Assembly: GCA_021783685.1 (NCBI GenBank)
Contig: JAJXTQ010000087.1
Coordinates: 1-7,640 of the forward strand
Reading direction: 5' to 3'
DNA: 7,640 nucleotides
From: Pseudomonadota bacterium
Lineage (GTDB): Bacteria; Pseudomonadota; Gammaproteobacteria; UBA5335
In this document: positions 7,197 through 7,640 of the stretch, piece after piece
Layout: every line of letters begins with the position of its first letter
Numbering within the stretch: the first letter of the stretch is position 1
Notes under the pieces: model-generated
What the model was told of the DNA's origin: nothing
What the model saw: only the letters and a program-made list of their open reading frames with translations
The model's database searches: none
Program-made: the position numbers and the translations under genes

Positions 7197-7640
7197 GGCC
7201 AGCGCTGCAGATAGGTGGAGCCGTAGAGCCCCGCGGTCAGCTCGGCCAGGAATGCCTCGGCCTGGGCGGGTTCGAGTTCGGCGCGGGCGATTTTCTCGCG
7301 GTAGGCCATGGCGAGCTGGTCGGGCGCGAAATGCACGTAGCTCAGCAGTTGATCGGCGCTGTCCCCGCGCTCTGGACCGACCAGGCGGAAGCCTCCCGCG
7401 CCATCCAGTTCCACGTTGACGGCGTCGGTGTCCCCGAACAGGTTGTGCATGTCGCCCAGGATTTCCTGGTAGGCGCCGATCATGAAAAAGCCCAGCAGAT
7501 AGGTCTCGTGGGGCGCGACCGCATGCAGGGCCAGAGTCGGCGCGAGCCCGTCCTGATCGACGTACTGGTGGATGCAGCCGTCGGAGTCGCAGGTGAGGTC
7601 CTCGATGATGCCGCGCACGGTCGGCGCCTCGTTCAGCCGC
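7193..7640 (-). CDS. speA: Biosynthetic arginine decarboxylase, C-terminal part (5' end outside window)
   Basis: A PLP enzyme of fold type III that converts arginine to agmatine, the first step of the agmatine route to putrescine. The window holds about 148 C-terminal residues of an enzyme normally about 630-660 long. The visible part begins RLNEAPTVRGIIEDLTCDSDG. The Cys in TCDSDG (codon 7589-7591) belongs to the conserved active-site loop of this family. Further on come YLLGFFMIGAYQEILGDMHNLFGDT and the C-terminal GLYGSTYL, all strongly characteristic of SpeA rather than of diaminopimelate or ornithine decarboxylases. An internal GTG at 7618 is not the start, since the conserved sequence continues upstream to the window edge. 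The stop overlaps the GTG of the dehydrogenase gene by 4 nt, so speA appears to lead, or lie within, the same operon as the lipid transporter. The frame is intact throughout. Confidence 0.95.
   Translation of the reverse strand, partial: RLNEAPTVRGIIEDLTCDSDGCIHQYVDQDGLAPTLALHAVAPHETYLLGFFMIGAYQEILGDMHNLFGDTDAVNVELDGAGGFRLVGPERGDSADQLLSYVHFAPDQLAMAYREKIARAELEPAQAEAFLAELTAGLYGSTYLQRWP

Noticed and set aside
4443..7214. Long plus-strand open frames opposite the ATPase, permease and dehydrogenase genes
   Set aside because: Same reason: antisense shadows of well-supported genes, with no ribosome binding sites or domains that would argue for coding.

Overview
The window looks like ordinary chromosome from a GC-rich proteobacterium, most likely a gammaproteobacterium. 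Third codon positions are strongly G/C. The gene set (glycogen phosphorylase, biosynthetic arginine decarboxylase, an Mla-type lipid transporter, a small exported protein with a VSGQAG motif) fits a Gram-negative cell with an outer membrane. A Chromatiales-like sulfur-oxidiser background is a guess from general resemblance; nothing here fixes the genus.

Layout. The plus strand (1-2056) carries the 3' two-thirds of glycogen phosphorylase (glgP, cut by the window start). After a 70-nt gap comes a 91-residue predicted secreted protein of unknown function. A GC-rich hairpin at 2084-2112 sits between this and the minus-strand genes, which converge on it.

The minus strand (7640 down to 2118) is one very compact gene train. 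In transcription order it runs: the 3' end of speA (cut by the window end), a beta-hydroxyacid dehydrogenase family oxidoreductase, an MlaE-type permease with a fused N-terminal STAS domain, an MlaF-type ATPase, an MCE (MlaD-type) protein, a PqiC/ABC_trans_aux-type lipoprotein, and a dienelactone hydrolase family protein. The junctions are 4-nt overlap, 11-nt overlap, 4-nt overlap, 6-nt gap, 4-nt overlap and 16-nt gap, so co-transcription and translational coupling are very likely. No promoter for this train lies in the window.

How the genes work together. The four central minus-strand genes make a complete inner-membrane lipid transporter: permease plus STAS regulator in one chain, ATPase, substrate-binding MCE ring, and a lipoprotein that probably takes the periplasmic or outer-membrane side. 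No mlaC or mlaA is present. The transporter lies between cytosolic enzymes (arginine decarboxylase and an NAD(P)-dependent reductase upstream, an alpha/beta hydrolase downstream) with no obvious biochemical link to it. I see no mobile element, CRISPR array, tRNA, rRNA or phage gene. No convincing new system is visible. The least explained items are the small VSGQAG protein and the tight coupling of speA and the oxidoreductase to the lipid transporter.
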